Positions 38,707 to 47,537 of a DNA stretch of 64,000 nucleotides are shown here, one piece after another. The notes below the pieces were generated by a model. It did not search any database. It worked only from the letters and a program-made list of their open reading frames with translations, and was not told where the DNA came from. The translations under genes and the position numbers were made by a program. Position 1 is the first letter of the stretch. The number at the start of each line of letters is the position of its first letter. The DNA lies in assembly GCF_000009985.1 (NCBI RefSeq), contig NC_007626.1:744001-808000 (forward strand), written 5' to 3'. Source of the stretch: Paramagnetospirillum magneticum AMB-1 (GTDB lineage Bacteria; Pseudomonadota; Alphaproteobacteria; Rhodospirillales; Magnetospirillaceae).

Positions 38707-40160
38707 CGTGGCACGGAGAAGTCCACCGGCACCGCCGGCCCGTCGGGCTGCGAGGGCATCAGGGGCCAGACCGGTTCGTGGGCCGCCATGGGCGGGGAGG
38801 GAAGCTCCCAATAGGCCCGGGTCTCCTCGAAGCGCGCCACCGGCCCCAGGAAGCGCAGGCGGCCTTCCGGCGTGTCGCGGGTGGTTTCCAGGGCGCGGAT
38901 GGTCTCGGGCGGCACGGTGATGCCGGCCGGCTTGGCGCCGATGCCGCCCAGGGACTGAATCCACAGGGCGGTTCGCGACAGCGAGACCCGCACGTGGTAG
39001 CTGCCGCCCTCCGTTGCCCGGCGCAGCAGCGCCACGGCCATGCCATAGGCGGCCAGATAGCCCGTGGTGTAATCGGTGGGAATGACCGGGCTGACCCGGG
39101 GCTCGGCGATGGAGCCGTCGGCCACGGCCATGCCCGACGCCGCCTGGGCCAGTTGTTCCCAGCCCCGTCTGCCGTTCCACGGTCCGCCCTCGCCGAAACA
39201 GCTGAGCGACATGCAGATGATGCCGGGCCGCAGCTTCACCGCGTCCTCGACCGAGAATCCCAGCCCGGCGACGGCGCCGGGGCGGTAGTTCTGGGCGAAG
39301 ATGTCGGCCTCGGCCAGCAGGGCGCGCATGCGGGCGGCCTCGGGCTGGCGCTTCAGGTCCATCACCGTGGACAGCTTGCCGTGGCCGGTGTCCAGGATGA
39401 AGGCGGGAATGATCGGGCGGTCCGGCGGGCGGATGCGCAGCACGGTGGCGCCCTGTTCGGCCAGGGTCCGGGTGGCGGTCGGCCCGGCCAGCACGTCGGT
39501 GAGGTCGATGACCCGGATGCCGGACAGGGGGCGGGCCGCGGGCTTCAACGGTTCGGGCGGGCTGTCGCCGATGCGCTCGACGCTGACCACCGGCTGGGCG
39601 GCCAGCCAGGCGCCCTGGGGATGGTCCAGCCATTCCTGGCGGGTACGGGCGACGTTGCCGCACAGGCCCCGCGCGGCGATGGCATCCTCCAGCTCGAAGG
39701 CATTCCACTGCGCCACCTTGGCGCGGATGCGCTCGATGCTGTTGGGACAGTCCAGCAGTTCCAGCAGGCCGTTGCGCAGGTGGGGGTAGCCGGCATGAAG
39801 ATGAATGGCCCGGCCGTCCCGCGTCGGATGGAAATTGGTCAGGGGATAGTTGATGTCGGTATAGGGCACCGTATAGCCGCGCCGGGTCATCAGGGTCACG
39901 GATTCCAGGGAAAGCGCCGCGGCGCCCACATCCACCGCCACATGCTGCCTTCGTCCGCTGCGCCGGCGCCAGATCTCGGCGATGGCGGCACCCTGGGCCG
40001 CCAGGATTGCGGCGGCGGCCTCGCCCACCCGGTGGGTGGTGGGAAAGTAGGGATCCTGCCCGGTGATGTCGATGGTCCCGCCCGGCCGGTCGGACAGCCC
40101 GCCCAGTGCCAGCAATTCGGCCAACGCCCTGGCCGCAGGCTTCTCCAATTGCGCCGACAT
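38703..40160 (-). CDS. CaiB/BaiF-like protein with two partial domains
   Basis: The 485-residue protein belongs to the family III CoA-transferases but is rearranged. Residues about 40-200 resemble the second half of a CaiB domain, with an Asp in RRQHVAVDVGAAALSLES. Residues from about 215 restart with the typical N-terminal Rossmann segment (LSGIRVIDLTDVLAGPTATR) and proceed to CFGEGGPWNGRRGWEQLAQA. In this second copy the usual catalytic Asp position reads YHVRVSLSRTAL, so the Asp is missing. Activity is therefore uncertain. The upstream region is an AT-rich nested inverted repeat. Confidence 0.8.
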   Translation of the reverse strand: MSAQLEKPAARALAELLALGGLSDRPGGTIDITGQDPYFPTTHRVGEAAAAILAAQGAAIAEIWRRRSGRRQHVAVDVGAAALSLESVTLMTRRGYTVPYTDINYPLTNFHPTRDGRAIHLHAGYPHLRNGLLELLDCPNSIERIRAKVAQWNAFELEDAIAARGLCGNVARTRQEWLDHPQGAWLAAQPVVSVERIGDSPPEPLKPAARPLSGIRVIDLTDVLAGPTATRTLAEQGATVLRIRPPDRPIIPAFILDTGHGKLSTVMDLKRQPEAARMRALLAEADIFAQNYRPGAVAGLGFSVEDAVKLRPGIICMSLSCFGEGGPWNGRRGWEQLAQAASGMAVADGSIAEPRVSPVIPTDYTTGYLAAYGMAVALLRRATEGGSYHVRVSLSRTALWIQSLGGIGAKPAGITVPPETIRALETTRDTPEGRLRFLGPVARFEETRAYWELPSPPMAAHEPVWPLMPSQPDGPAVPVDFSVPR

Positions 40161-40165
40161 CGCGC

Positions 40166-40262
40166 TTTTCTCCGGCTATTTTACAGCTATAAGTAGCTCA
40201 TACGCCATATGGACGTATCACTCGGCTACGCTGTTTACCCTATAGCTGTTTCCGGAGAAACA
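40166..40262. repeat. AT-rich nested inverted repeat upstream of the CoA-transferase-like gene
   Basis: The outer arms are TTCTCCGG and CCGGAGAA. Inside these lie ACAGCTATA near 40183 and TATAGCTGT near 40243, then GTAG/CTAC, and at the centre an imperfect palindrome around CATATG (ATACG and CGTAT arms). The whole block could fold into one long hairpin. It is much richer in A and T than its surroundings and sits just upstream of the start codon at 40160. It could be a small mobile-element relic or an operator. Confidence 0.55.
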
Positions 40263-40330
40263 AAAGAATGGTCAAGCGGGTATATACTTAAATGCATACA
40301 CTTAATCGATGCATTGGACAAAGGGCTGCC

Positions 40331-41158
40331 TTAGCCTTTGACCAGGTGGTTGAGCAGGCGCCCAAGGTTCTTGGGATTGAAGGCTTTGGGGTAAAGGCCG
40401 GTGGCGCCGGCCTCCATCACTTTCTGGATGAGGTCGGCGTCGTCGGTATCGCTCAGCAGCAGCAGCGGAATGCGGGCGATGTAGGCCTTGTTGCTGCCGC
40501 GCAGCGCTCCGGCCAGAGCGGAGCCGTCCAGGGGCTCGGCTTCCAGGTCGCAGATGATGAAGTCGGGAACCGGATCGCCGAAGGCCATGGCCAGCCCCTT
40601 GATGCCGTCCTCAGCCTGCAGCACCCTGGCCGCTCCCAGGCCGGTCAGCAGATCGGCCAGACGTCCCCGGCGGGCGGCATCGGAATCGATGACCAGGGCG
40701 GCCAGATCGTGGGACGCCAGCTTTTCCGGGGCGGCGTCCGGGTCCTTGGGGGGCGCCACCCAGTCGCGCATGCCGGTGTCGAATTTCTTGACGTGGCCGA
40801 TCAGCCAGGCCTTGAGCAACTCGTTGACCTCCAGCACCGAGGACTCGTTCAGGGGCTTGGTCTTGGCGATGAAATAGGCCCGGGCGATCTCGCGCACCTG
40901 ATCCAGCAAGGCTTTGTGCTCGTGGAAATGGCCCGGTTGAAGGGGATACAGGCACTGGCGCTGAATGCGCTCCTCGCGGCTGAAGTGGTCCCGGCCATAA
41001 GCCAGCAGGGATTTCAGCGTCTCGTGCAGGACCTGCGAATTGTCCGCGGCTTTCGAGTGTTCGAGAAACTCGTTGATGATCTCGATCAGCCGCTGGTGAT
41101 CGGCATCGATCACCGGATGGCCGATTCGCAGGTCGTCGGTCAGTTCAAGCATCGCCAT
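40331..41158 (-). CDS. Bacteriohemerythrin fused to a response-regulator receiver domain
   Basis: Residues 1-134 form a hemerythrin four-helix bundle with the di-iron ligand set: His21 (VIDADHQRL), His58 and Glu62 (DHFSREER), His77 and His81 (HFHEHK), and His122 with Asp127 (GHVKKFD). Residues about 150-275 form a receiver domain with the acidic pair in LVIDSDAA, the phospho-acceptor Asp in FIICDLEAEP, Ser in LLLLSDTDD and Lys in YPKAF, so both halves look active. The protein may join O2 or redox sensing to a phosphorelay. No kinase is adjacent. A weak AATGCAT/ATGCATT hairpin lies downstream (40291-40315). Confidence 0.88.
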   Translation of the reverse strand: MAMLELTDDLRIGHPVIDADHQRLIEIINEFLEHSKAADNSQVLHETLKSLLAYGRDHFSREERIQRQCLYPLQPGHFHEHKALLDQVREIARAYFIAKTKPLNESSVLEVNELLKAWLIGHVKKFDTGMRDWVAPPKDPDAAPEKLASHDLAALVIDSDAARRGRLADLLTGLGAARVLQAEDGIKGLAMAFGDPVPDFIICDLEAEPLDGSALAGALRGSNKAYIARIPLLLLSDTDDADLIQKVMEAGATGLYPKAFNPKNLGRLLNHLVKG

Positions 41159-41215
41159 GTCCCCCCGGAGCGCTGATGGATCCCTTGGAATCTATCGTAT
41201 GCCCCGGGGAGAGAG

Positions 41216-41773
41216 CTAGTAGGCGTAGCCGATCTTCAGCATGGTCAGCCAGTTGTCGGCGCTCGACGCGCCGCCCACCCGTTCATCGCCGGCCCACTGA
41301 TAGCGGCTTTCCAGGCCGACCATCAGCTGGCCCGCGGTGTAATAGGCGCTGGCGCCCAGTTGGACGGTGACCATGTCGGGGCTGGGGCCGGACTCGGAAT
41401 GGGTGAAGACCCAGCCCACCCCCGGTCCGCCGCCCACCCACAGATTCTCGACGATGGGAATCATGTAGTGCGGGTTGAACTCCAGGGTCTGAAGCTCGAG
41501 GCCGCCATGGTCAAAGCGGTTATAGCTGAACTGGTCGCGGATCTTGCCGTAGGGCAGCTGGAACAGCGGGTCGTCGACGGCCAGTTCGAAGCCGCCGGCC
41601 AGACCGCTGCCGACCGAGGAATCGGGAACCATGGCGCCCATCTTCAGGGCAACGGTGGTGTTGGCCGACCAGCCGTGCTGGGCGGCGGCGGGGAAGGCCC
41701 AGTCCCCGCCCCAGGCGGGAAGGGCAATGGCCGTCAGGGCGAGGGTGGCGGCGATGAGAAGGCGTTTGCGCAT
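41216..41773 (-). CDS. Small outer-membrane beta-barrel-like protein
   Basis: The 185-residue product has a signal peptide (MRKRLLIAATLALTAIALPAWG). It is followed by alternating hydrophobic and polar stretches with many aromatic residues (for example TLEFNPHYMIPIVENLWVGG and ASAYYTAGQLMVGLESRYQW). It ends KIGYAY, an aromatic C-terminus as in BAM substrates. This fits an eight-stranded barrel, perhaps of the acyloxyacyl hydrolase/PagL or OmpW-like size class, but the catalytic motif of PagL is not evident. Function unknown. Confidence 0.72.
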   Translation of the reverse strand: MRKRLLIAATLALTAIALPAWGGDWAFPAAAQHGWSANTTVALKMGAMVPDSSVGSGLAGGFELAVDDPLFQLPYGKIRDQFSYNRFDHGGLELQTLEFNPHYMIPIVENLWVGGGPGVGWVFTHSESGPSPDMVTVQLGASAYYTAGQLMVGLESRYQWAGDERVGGASSADNWLTMLKIGYAY

Positions 41774-41904
41774 GGCGGACCTCCCTGCTTACGGGTGGAA
41801 CGCGCTCCTATGTCAAGGAGTCTGGGCCTCGCGGGGCTTCGCTTCAATGAACCGCCTCACAGAGCGGCATTGCAGGAATAGCTGGGACTGGGATTCATGT
41901 TCGC

Positions 41905-41958
41905 CCCTCTGCCTAAGCGCGTGCCTACGGCACGCCTGGCCGCGGCCTCGATGGCCGC
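41905..41958 (-). repeat. GC-rich double-hairpin repeat, copy B (diverged)
   Basis: It contains GCGTGCC-tac-GGCACGC (41919-41935) and GCGGCC-tcgat-GGCCGC (41942-41958), the same two-hairpin plan as copy A at 11285. The outer flanks agree less well. On the minus strand both copies continue into a similar AACATRAAYCC stretch. It lies upstream of the helicase start, which argues against any coding extension. Confidence 0.5.
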
Positions 41959-42035
41959 TGGAGCGATCTGTGTCAGATTCAGCGCAGGTTGCTCCACCGT
42001 TGCACGGTGGGACCGGTTCCGCCAATATCCGCTCC

Positions 42036-44321
42036 ATGTCCGACCCCTTCGCCCTTGATGACGAGGCTCCCGCCTCTCCGCCCCCGTCCCGTGCTTCCGG
42101 CCCCCGGCCGGTGCCGCCCGATGCCCCCTGGCTGCAAGGCCTCAACCCCGAGCAGTTCCAGGCGGTGACCACCACCGACGGCCCGGTGCTGGTGCTGTCG
42201 GGGGCCGGCACGGGCAAGACCAAGGTGCTGACCTCGCGCCTTGCCCATATCCTGGCCTCCAACCTGGCCCAGCCCTGGCAGTGTCTTGCCGTGACCTTCA
42301 CCAACCGCGCGGCGCGCGAGATGAAGGAGAGGGTGGGGCAACTGGTCGGGCCGGTGTCCGATGGCATCTGGCTGGGCACCTTCCACTCGCTGTGCCTGCG
42401 CATCCTGCGCTCGCACGCCGAGGCGGTGGGGCTGGGCGGCGACTTCACCGTGCTGGATTCAGACGACCAGATGCGGGTCCTGAAGCAGGTGATGGCCGAG
42501 GCCCATGTGGACCCCAAGGGCACACCGCCCCAGGGGCTGATGGCCACCATCCAGCGCTGGAAGGACCGCGCCGTCACCCCCGACAAGGCGGCGGCCGACG
42601 GCGGCGCCGAGGGGCAGGCCAAGACGCTGTACCGCGCCTATCAGGACCGCCTCCGGTCGCTCAACGCCTGTGACTTCGGCGATCTGCTGCTGCACGTGCT
42701 GACCGTGTTCCTGAGCGACGCCGAGGCGCTGGCCCGCTGGCAGGGCCGCTTCCGCTATCTGCTGGTGGACGAGTACCAGGACACCAACGTCGCCCAGTAT
42801 CTGTGGCTGCGGCTGCTGGCCCAGACCCACCGCAACATCTGCTGCGTCGGCGACGACGACCAGTCCATCTATTCCTGGCGCGGGGCCGAAGTGGGCAACA
42901 TCCTGCGCTTCGAGAAGGACTTCCCCGGGGCCAAGGTGGTGCGGCTGGAAAGCAACTACCGCTCGACGCCCCATATCCTGGCGGCGGCGTCGACCCTGAT
43001 CGCCAACAACGAGGGGCGGCTGGGCAAGACGCTGCGTCCCGGCATCATCCACGAGCCCGAGGCCATCGAGAAGATCCGCACCAAGGCGGTGTGGGACGGC
43101 GAAGCCGAGGCCCGCATGGTCGCCGAGGAGATCGAGACCCTGCAGCGCCGGGGCGAGAAGCTCTCCTCCATGGCCATCCTGGTGCGCGCCGGCTTCCAGA
43201 CCCGCGAGTTCGAGGAACGGCTGATCACCACCGGCATTCCCTACCGCGTCATCGGCGGCCCGCGCTTCTACGAGCGGCTGGAGATCCGTGACGCCATGGC
43301 CTATCTGCGGCTGGTGGTCTCGGCCGCCGACGGGCTGGCCTTCGAGCGGGTGGTCAATACCCCCAAGCGCGGCCTGGGCGAGGCGGCGGTGCAGACCATT
43401 CACATGGTGGCCCGCGCCGAGCAGGTGCCGCTGCTCGAAGCGGCGCGGCGGCTGGTGGACACCGATGAGCTGAAGCCCAAGGCCCGTCAGGCCCTGGCCC
43501 GCTTCATCGAGGATGTGGACCGCTGGCGCTCCTTGCTGGAGTCCATGCCCCATCCCGAACTGGCCGCCACCATTCTGGACGAGTCCGGCTATGTGGACAT
43601 GTGGAAGGCCGACAAATCGGCGGACGCGCCGGGACGGGTGGAAAACCTGAAGGAACTGGTGGCGGCGCTGGAGGAATACGATTCCCTGGCCAGCTTCCTC
43701 GAACACGTGGCCCTGGTCATGGAGAACGATTCCCGCGCCGACCTGGACAGCGTGGTGATCATGACGCTGCACGGCGCCAAGGGGCTGGAATTCGACTCGG
43801 TGTTCCTGCCCGGCTGGGAAGAGGAGGTGTTCCCCCATTCCCGTGCCCTGGCCGAATCCGGCACCAAGGGGCTGGAGGAGGAGCGCCGCCTGGCCTATGT
43901 GGGCCTGACCCGCGCCCGCAAGCGGGTGCTGGTGTCGTTCGCCGCCAACCGCCGCATCTACAACCAGTGGAAGTCGCAGCTTCCGTCGCGCTTCGTCGAG
44001 GAACTGCCCGAGTCCCATGTGGAGCGCTCGGGCGAGCGCGGCCTGCATGGCGGCGGGCTGGCGGAATCCAAGGCCGCCTGGAACGACCCCGCCTGGAGCC
44101 GCGCCCGCTTTGGCCAGCCCCGCCGCGAGACCGCCGCCGCTCCCTCCTGGGGGCAGGCCAAGCCGCGGGAAAGCGCCGGCGGCTTCAAGCCCGGCGCCCG
44201 CGTCTTTCACGACAAGTTCGGCAACGGCACCGTGCTGTCCCTGGACGGCAACAAGCTGGAAATCGCCTTCGACAAGGCGGGCATCAAGAAGGTGCTCGAC
44301 AGTTTCGTGTCGGCGGTGTAG
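42036..44321 (+). CDS. uvrD: UvrD/PcrA-type 3'-5' DNA helicase
   Basis: The 761-residue superfamily 1A helicase acts in nucleotide excision and mismatch repair. It has the Q-motif LNPEQFQAVTT, Walker A SGAGTGKTKVLTSRLA, motif Ia AVTFTNRAAREMKERV, motif II LLVDEYQDTN, motif III CVGDDDQSIYSWRGA, motif IV/V VVIMTLHGAKGLEFDSVF and motif VI RLAYVGLTRARKRV. A Pro/Ser-rich leader precedes the Q-motif, and a C-terminal Tudor-like tail (GARVFHDKFGNGTVLSLDGNK) resembles the RNA polymerase-binding tail of PcrA. ATG 42036 is chosen because upstream sequence is repeat DNA. Naming it pcrA is equally valid. Confidence 0.94.
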   Translation: MSDPFALDDEAPASPPPSRASGPRPVPPDAPWLQGLNPEQFQAVTTTDGPVLVLSGAGTGKTKVLTSRLAHILASNLAQPWQCLAVTFTNRAAREMKERVGQLVGPVSDGIWLGTFHSLCLRILRSHAEAVGLGGDFTVLDSDDQMRVLKQVMAEAHVDPKGTPPQGLMATIQRWKDRAVTPDKAAADGGAEGQAKTLYRAYQDRLRSLNACDFGDLLLHVLTVFLSDAEALARWQGRFRYLLVDEYQDTNVAQYLWLRLLAQTHRNICCVGDDDQSIYSWRGAEVGNILRFEKDFPGAKVVRLESNYRSTPHILAAASTLIANNEGRLGKTLRPGIIHEPEAIEKIRTKAVWDGEAEARMVAEEIETLQRRGEKLSSMAILVRAGFQTREFEERLITTGIPYRVIGGPRFYERLEIRDAMAYLRLVVSAADGLAFERVVNTPKRGLGEAAVQTIHMVARAEQVPLLEAARRLVDTDELKPKARQALARFIEDVDRWRSLLESMPHPELAATILDESGYVDMWKADKSADAPGRVENLKELVAALEEYDSLASFLEHVALVMENDSRADLDSVVIMTLHGAKGLEFDSVFLPGWEEEVFPHSRALAESGTKGLEEERRLAYVGLTRARKRVLVSFAANRRIYNQWKSQLPSRFVEELPESHVERSGERGLHGGGLAESKAAWNDPAWSRARFGQPRRETAAAPSWGQAKPRESAGGFKPGARVFHDKFGNGTVLSLDGNKLEIAFDKAGIKKVLDSFVSAV

Positions 44322-44389
44322 CCGAAGGACGAAACCCTCATCCCCCGCCCGCGCCCGGGATGACAGGATCACAGGAAAGAGACACGCCC

Positions 44390-45289
44390 ATGCCCCCCGT
44401 CTTCCCCGACATCTGGCGCCTGCGCCTCACCGTCTCCATGGAGACCCTTCCGGTGTTCGAGGAGGTGTTCGAGCGCCATGCCGAGGCGGTGACCATGTTC
44501 ATGGAGGACCGTTCGGGCATTTCCGACGGCGAGTGCGATTGGTTCCTGGAAGGCTTTTCCCGCACGCCGCCCGATCGCACCGCCATCGTTTCGGCCATGG
44601 CCGCATTGGCCGCCGCCAACGGCATCGATGCGCCGCCGCTGGAGATCGAGATGCTGCCCAACGTGGATTGGGTGCTGGAGAATCTGCGCGACTTCCCGCC
44701 CATCAGCGCCGGGCGGTTCTTCGTCCACGGCTCCCACTGGGAGGGCAAGCCGCCGGTGGGCTCCATCGGCATCGAGATCGACGCCGGCACCGCCTTCGGC
44801 TCGGGCGAGCACGCCACTACAAGGGGGTGCCTGCTGGCCCTGGATGCCCTGGCCAAGAAGCAGCGGCGCCGGGCGGTGCTCGATCTGGGCTCGGGCTCGG
44901 GAATTCTCGGCATCGCGGCGGCCAAGTGCTGGGCCACCATGGTGGTGTGCACCGACATCGACCCCTCGGCGGTCAAGGTGCTGGCCGGCAATGCCGCCAA
45001 TAACGGCGTCGGCCGCTTCGTCACCGCCGTGGTCAGCGACGGCTACCGCAATCCGGTGGTGGGGCGGGGCAAGCCCTATGACCTGATCTTCTCCAACATC
45101 CTGGCGCGGCCGCTGTGCCGCTTCGCCCCCGATCTGGCCGCCCACCTGGCCCCCGGCGGCCTGGCGATCCTGTCGGGCCTGCTGGAGCGCCAGGAGCGCA
45201 TGGTCATGGCCAATCATGAACGCCAGGGTTTGACGTTGAAGAACAGAATTGTCATCGACGGTTGGGCGACCTTGGTCATCGGCCGATAG
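44390..45289 (+). CDS. prmA: Ribosomal protein L11 methyltransferase
   Basis: PrmA trimethylates lysines and the N-terminus of L11. The 299-residue protein has an N-terminal substrate-recognition part (WRLRLTVSMETLPVFEEVFE) and the conserved DAGTAFGSGEHATTRGCL loop. The SAM-binding domain follows, with VLDLGSGSGILGIAAAK, CTDIDPSAVKVLAGNAANNGV, the NILARPLCRFAPDLAAHL motif IV and SGLLERQ. The ATG at 44390 has AGGAAAGA upstream. It follows the helicase by 68 bases on the same strand; a short TCATCCC/GGGATGA palindrome lies between. Confidence 0.95.
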   Translation: MPPVFPDIWRLRLTVSMETLPVFEEVFERHAEAVTMFMEDRSGISDGECDWFLEGFSRTPPDRTAIVSAMAALAAANGIDAPPLEIEMLPNVDWVLENLRDFPPISAGRFFVHGSHWEGKPPVGSIGIEIDAGTAFGSGEHATTRGCLLALDALAKKQRRRAVLDLGSGSGILGIAAAKCWATMVVCTDIDPSAVKVLAGNAANNGVGRFVTAVVSDGYRNPVVGRGKPYDLIFSNILARPLCRFAPDLAAHLAPGGLAILSGLLERQERMVMANHERQGLTLKNRIVIDGWATLVIGR

Positions 45290-45397
45290 GGTGGGGTTAA
45301 TACCTTAGACCGTTAGACATAGTGTCTATGACCTGAGATTTCATAAGGCAGGACATCATCTGTCCCTGGGTGAGTATTACCCTGGGGAGGGTGAGTC

Positions 45398-47394
45398 ATG
45401 CACTTGTCGCTGAAGCTCAGGATTTTCGCCGCCGTCGGTCTGGTCGGACTGGCGGCCGTCGCCATGGCCCTGGTGGGCATCCGTTCCATGGCCACCTATC
45501 ACCAGCACGTGATGGAGATGCAATCCGCGTCCCAGCGGGCGGTGATCGGCGAGAAGGTCAACGGCCTGATCAACGCGGTGGTGATGGATTCCCGCGGGGT
45601 CTACATGAGCCGCGACGCCCGCGAGGCGGAGAAATACGCTCCCGCCATTCTCAAGAACGTGGCCGAGATCAGCCGGCTGATGGCCGACTGGACCGCGCTG
45701 GTTCCCGAAGCCGAACGCGGCGCCTTCAAGCCCGCCGTCGAGCAGGCCGCCCAGTTCGCCGCCTTCCGCGCCGAGCTGGTCCGCCTGGGGCGCGAGGTCA
45801 GTACCGCCGAGGCCCGCACCTTTGGCGACAACGACGCCAACCGCGCCAACCGCCAGGCCCTGAACAAGCAGATCGAGGCCCTGGCCGCCGCCAACTCGGC
45901 CAAGGTCAGCGACCTGGTCCAGGGGCTGGACGAGTTCTACGAAAGCCGCCTGCAGGCCATGATCTGGCTGGCGGTGCTGGGCCTGGCCGCCGGAATCGGC
46001 TGGGCGGCCTGGACGGCCTTCAAGCGGGTGTCCCAGCCCATCAACGACATGACCGCCACCATGCGGGAACTGGCCGGCGGCCATCTGGCGGTGGAGATCC
46101 CCTCGGTGGAGGCCCATGACGAAATCGGCGAGATGGCCCGTGCCGTCCGGGTCTTCCGCGACGCCATGCGGGCGGCCGAGGCCATGCGTCAGGCGCAGGA
46201 GAAGGAGCGCGAGGCGGCTTTCGCCGAGCGGGTCTCCGCCCTGCAATCCATGGCCGAGACCGTGGAACTGGAAACCCGCGCCGCCGTCGAGCAGGTGGCG
46301 GCCCAGACCGCGCTGATGGCCGAGAATGCCGGCCAGATGGCCAATTCCGCCGGCGCGGTGGGCGGCAGCAGCCAAAGCGTCGCCGCCGCCGCCAGTCAGG
46401 CCTGTCCAACGCCCAGACGGTCTCCGCCGCCGCCGAGGAGCTGTCGGCCTCCATCCGCGAGATCGGCCAGCAGATCGCCTTGGCCGGGCAGGTCACCGGC
46501 GGCGCCGTCGCTTCCGCCGAAAAGGCCCAGGGAACCATCACCCGCCTGTCGGCCGCCGTGAACCGCATCGGCGAGGTGGCCAACCTGATTCAGGACATCG
46601 CCAGCCAGACCAATCTGCTGGCGCTCAACGCCACCATCGAGGCAGCGCGGGCGGGCGAGGCGGGCAAAGGCTTTGCGGTGGTGGCCAACGAGGTCAAGAA
46701 CCTCGCCAACCAGACCGCCAAGGCCACCGAGGAGATCTCGGCCCAGATCGGCGAGGTCCAGGCCAGCACCGTCGACGCCGTCGCCTCGGTCGCCGAGATC
46801 GCCGCCGCCATCAAGGAGGTGGAGGGCGTCTCGGTCAGCGTGGCCGGGGCCATCCGCCAGCAGGACGCCGCCACCCAGGACATCGCCCGCAACATCGCTC
46901 AGACCACCTCCGCCGCCCGCGAAGTGGCCGAGCGCATCGCCGAGGTGTCGGAGGAGGCCGGCATCACGGGCGAGCGGGCCGCCAGGGTCAACCACATCTC
47001 CGTGGACGTGGCCCGCTCCATCGAGAGCCTGAAGAGCGTCATCGTCAGGGTGGTGCGCACCGCCACCAAGGAAGTGGACCGCCGCAACGCGCCGCGCTAC
47101 GCCCTTGGCGTCAAGGGGCTGGTGGACATGGGCGGCGCCGAGGTGCCGGTGGTGTTCGACGAGGTTTCCGAACGGGGCCTGACCATCCAGGGCGACGTCT
47201 GCCCGGTGGCCAAGGGCATGCGGGTCAAGGTGCGCATCGAGGGATGCTCGGTGGCGCTGTCCATGGTCGGGCGGGAATGCGAGAACGGCCGCCTGCACGG
47301 CAATCTGGAGCTCACCCCCGACGTGGAGACCCGCTGGCAGGAGGAATTCCAGCGTCTCATCCTCGGCCGCCATCCCATCCGCGATGCCGCCTGA
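45398..47394 (+). pseudogene. Methyl-accepting chemotaxis protein with C-terminal PilZ domain, frameshifted
   Basis: The gene is split between two frames. The first part (45398 to about 46402) encodes a transmembrane helix, a four-helix sensor, a second helix near residues 187-207 and a HAMP domain. The second part continues in another frame with the signalling hairpin (AEELSASIREIGQQIALAG, NLLALNATIEAARAGEAGKG) and a PilZ domain (DRRNAPRYAL, then DEVSERG). The join reads AAAASQA then LSNAQT if one C is restored in the run near 46402. The site is a single missing base, so it may be a recent mutation or an assembly error. Intact, the protein would be about 665 residues. Confidence 0.88.
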
Positions 47395-47479
47395 CCAAAT
47401 GGATTATACGGTTCGTCAACATTCACCTCGTTAGGGCACAATTTGTCGCAATCTGTGGAAAAGTTGGACAGGAGCGCTC

Positions 47480-47493
47480 TTGATGAGTATCAA
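47480..47493. promoter_or_regulatory. FNR-type binding site (exact consensus)
   Basis: TTGAT-GAGT-ATCAA is an exact match to the FNR/Anr consensus TTGAT-N4-ATCAA, with an outer GCGC/GCGC pair around it. It is centred about 50 bases before the ATG of the heme-type GGDEF-EAL gene, a typical place for oxygen-responsive control. Confidence 0.75.
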
Positions 47494-47537
47494 GGGCGCG
47501 GGGAGTAGGGCTCTGATTTGACGTGTTCCGGGGGGAA

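Noticed and set aside
41631..42035. Upstream extension of the helicase gene to 41631
   Set aside because: The extra sequence crosses the antisense barrel-protein gene and a palindromic repeat and is not conserved in helicases; ATG 42036 is the sensible start.
44337..44366. A fourth copy of the 105-base palindromic repeat
   Set aside because: Only the outer TCATCCC/GGGATGA arms are present in 30 bases; the inner arms are missing, so it is a remnant at most or a chance hairpin.
47434..47453. A sigma-54 promoter before the GGDEF-EAL gene
   Set aside because: GGGCAC is followed by GC with 11 bases between GG and GC instead of 10, and the -12 element is poor.
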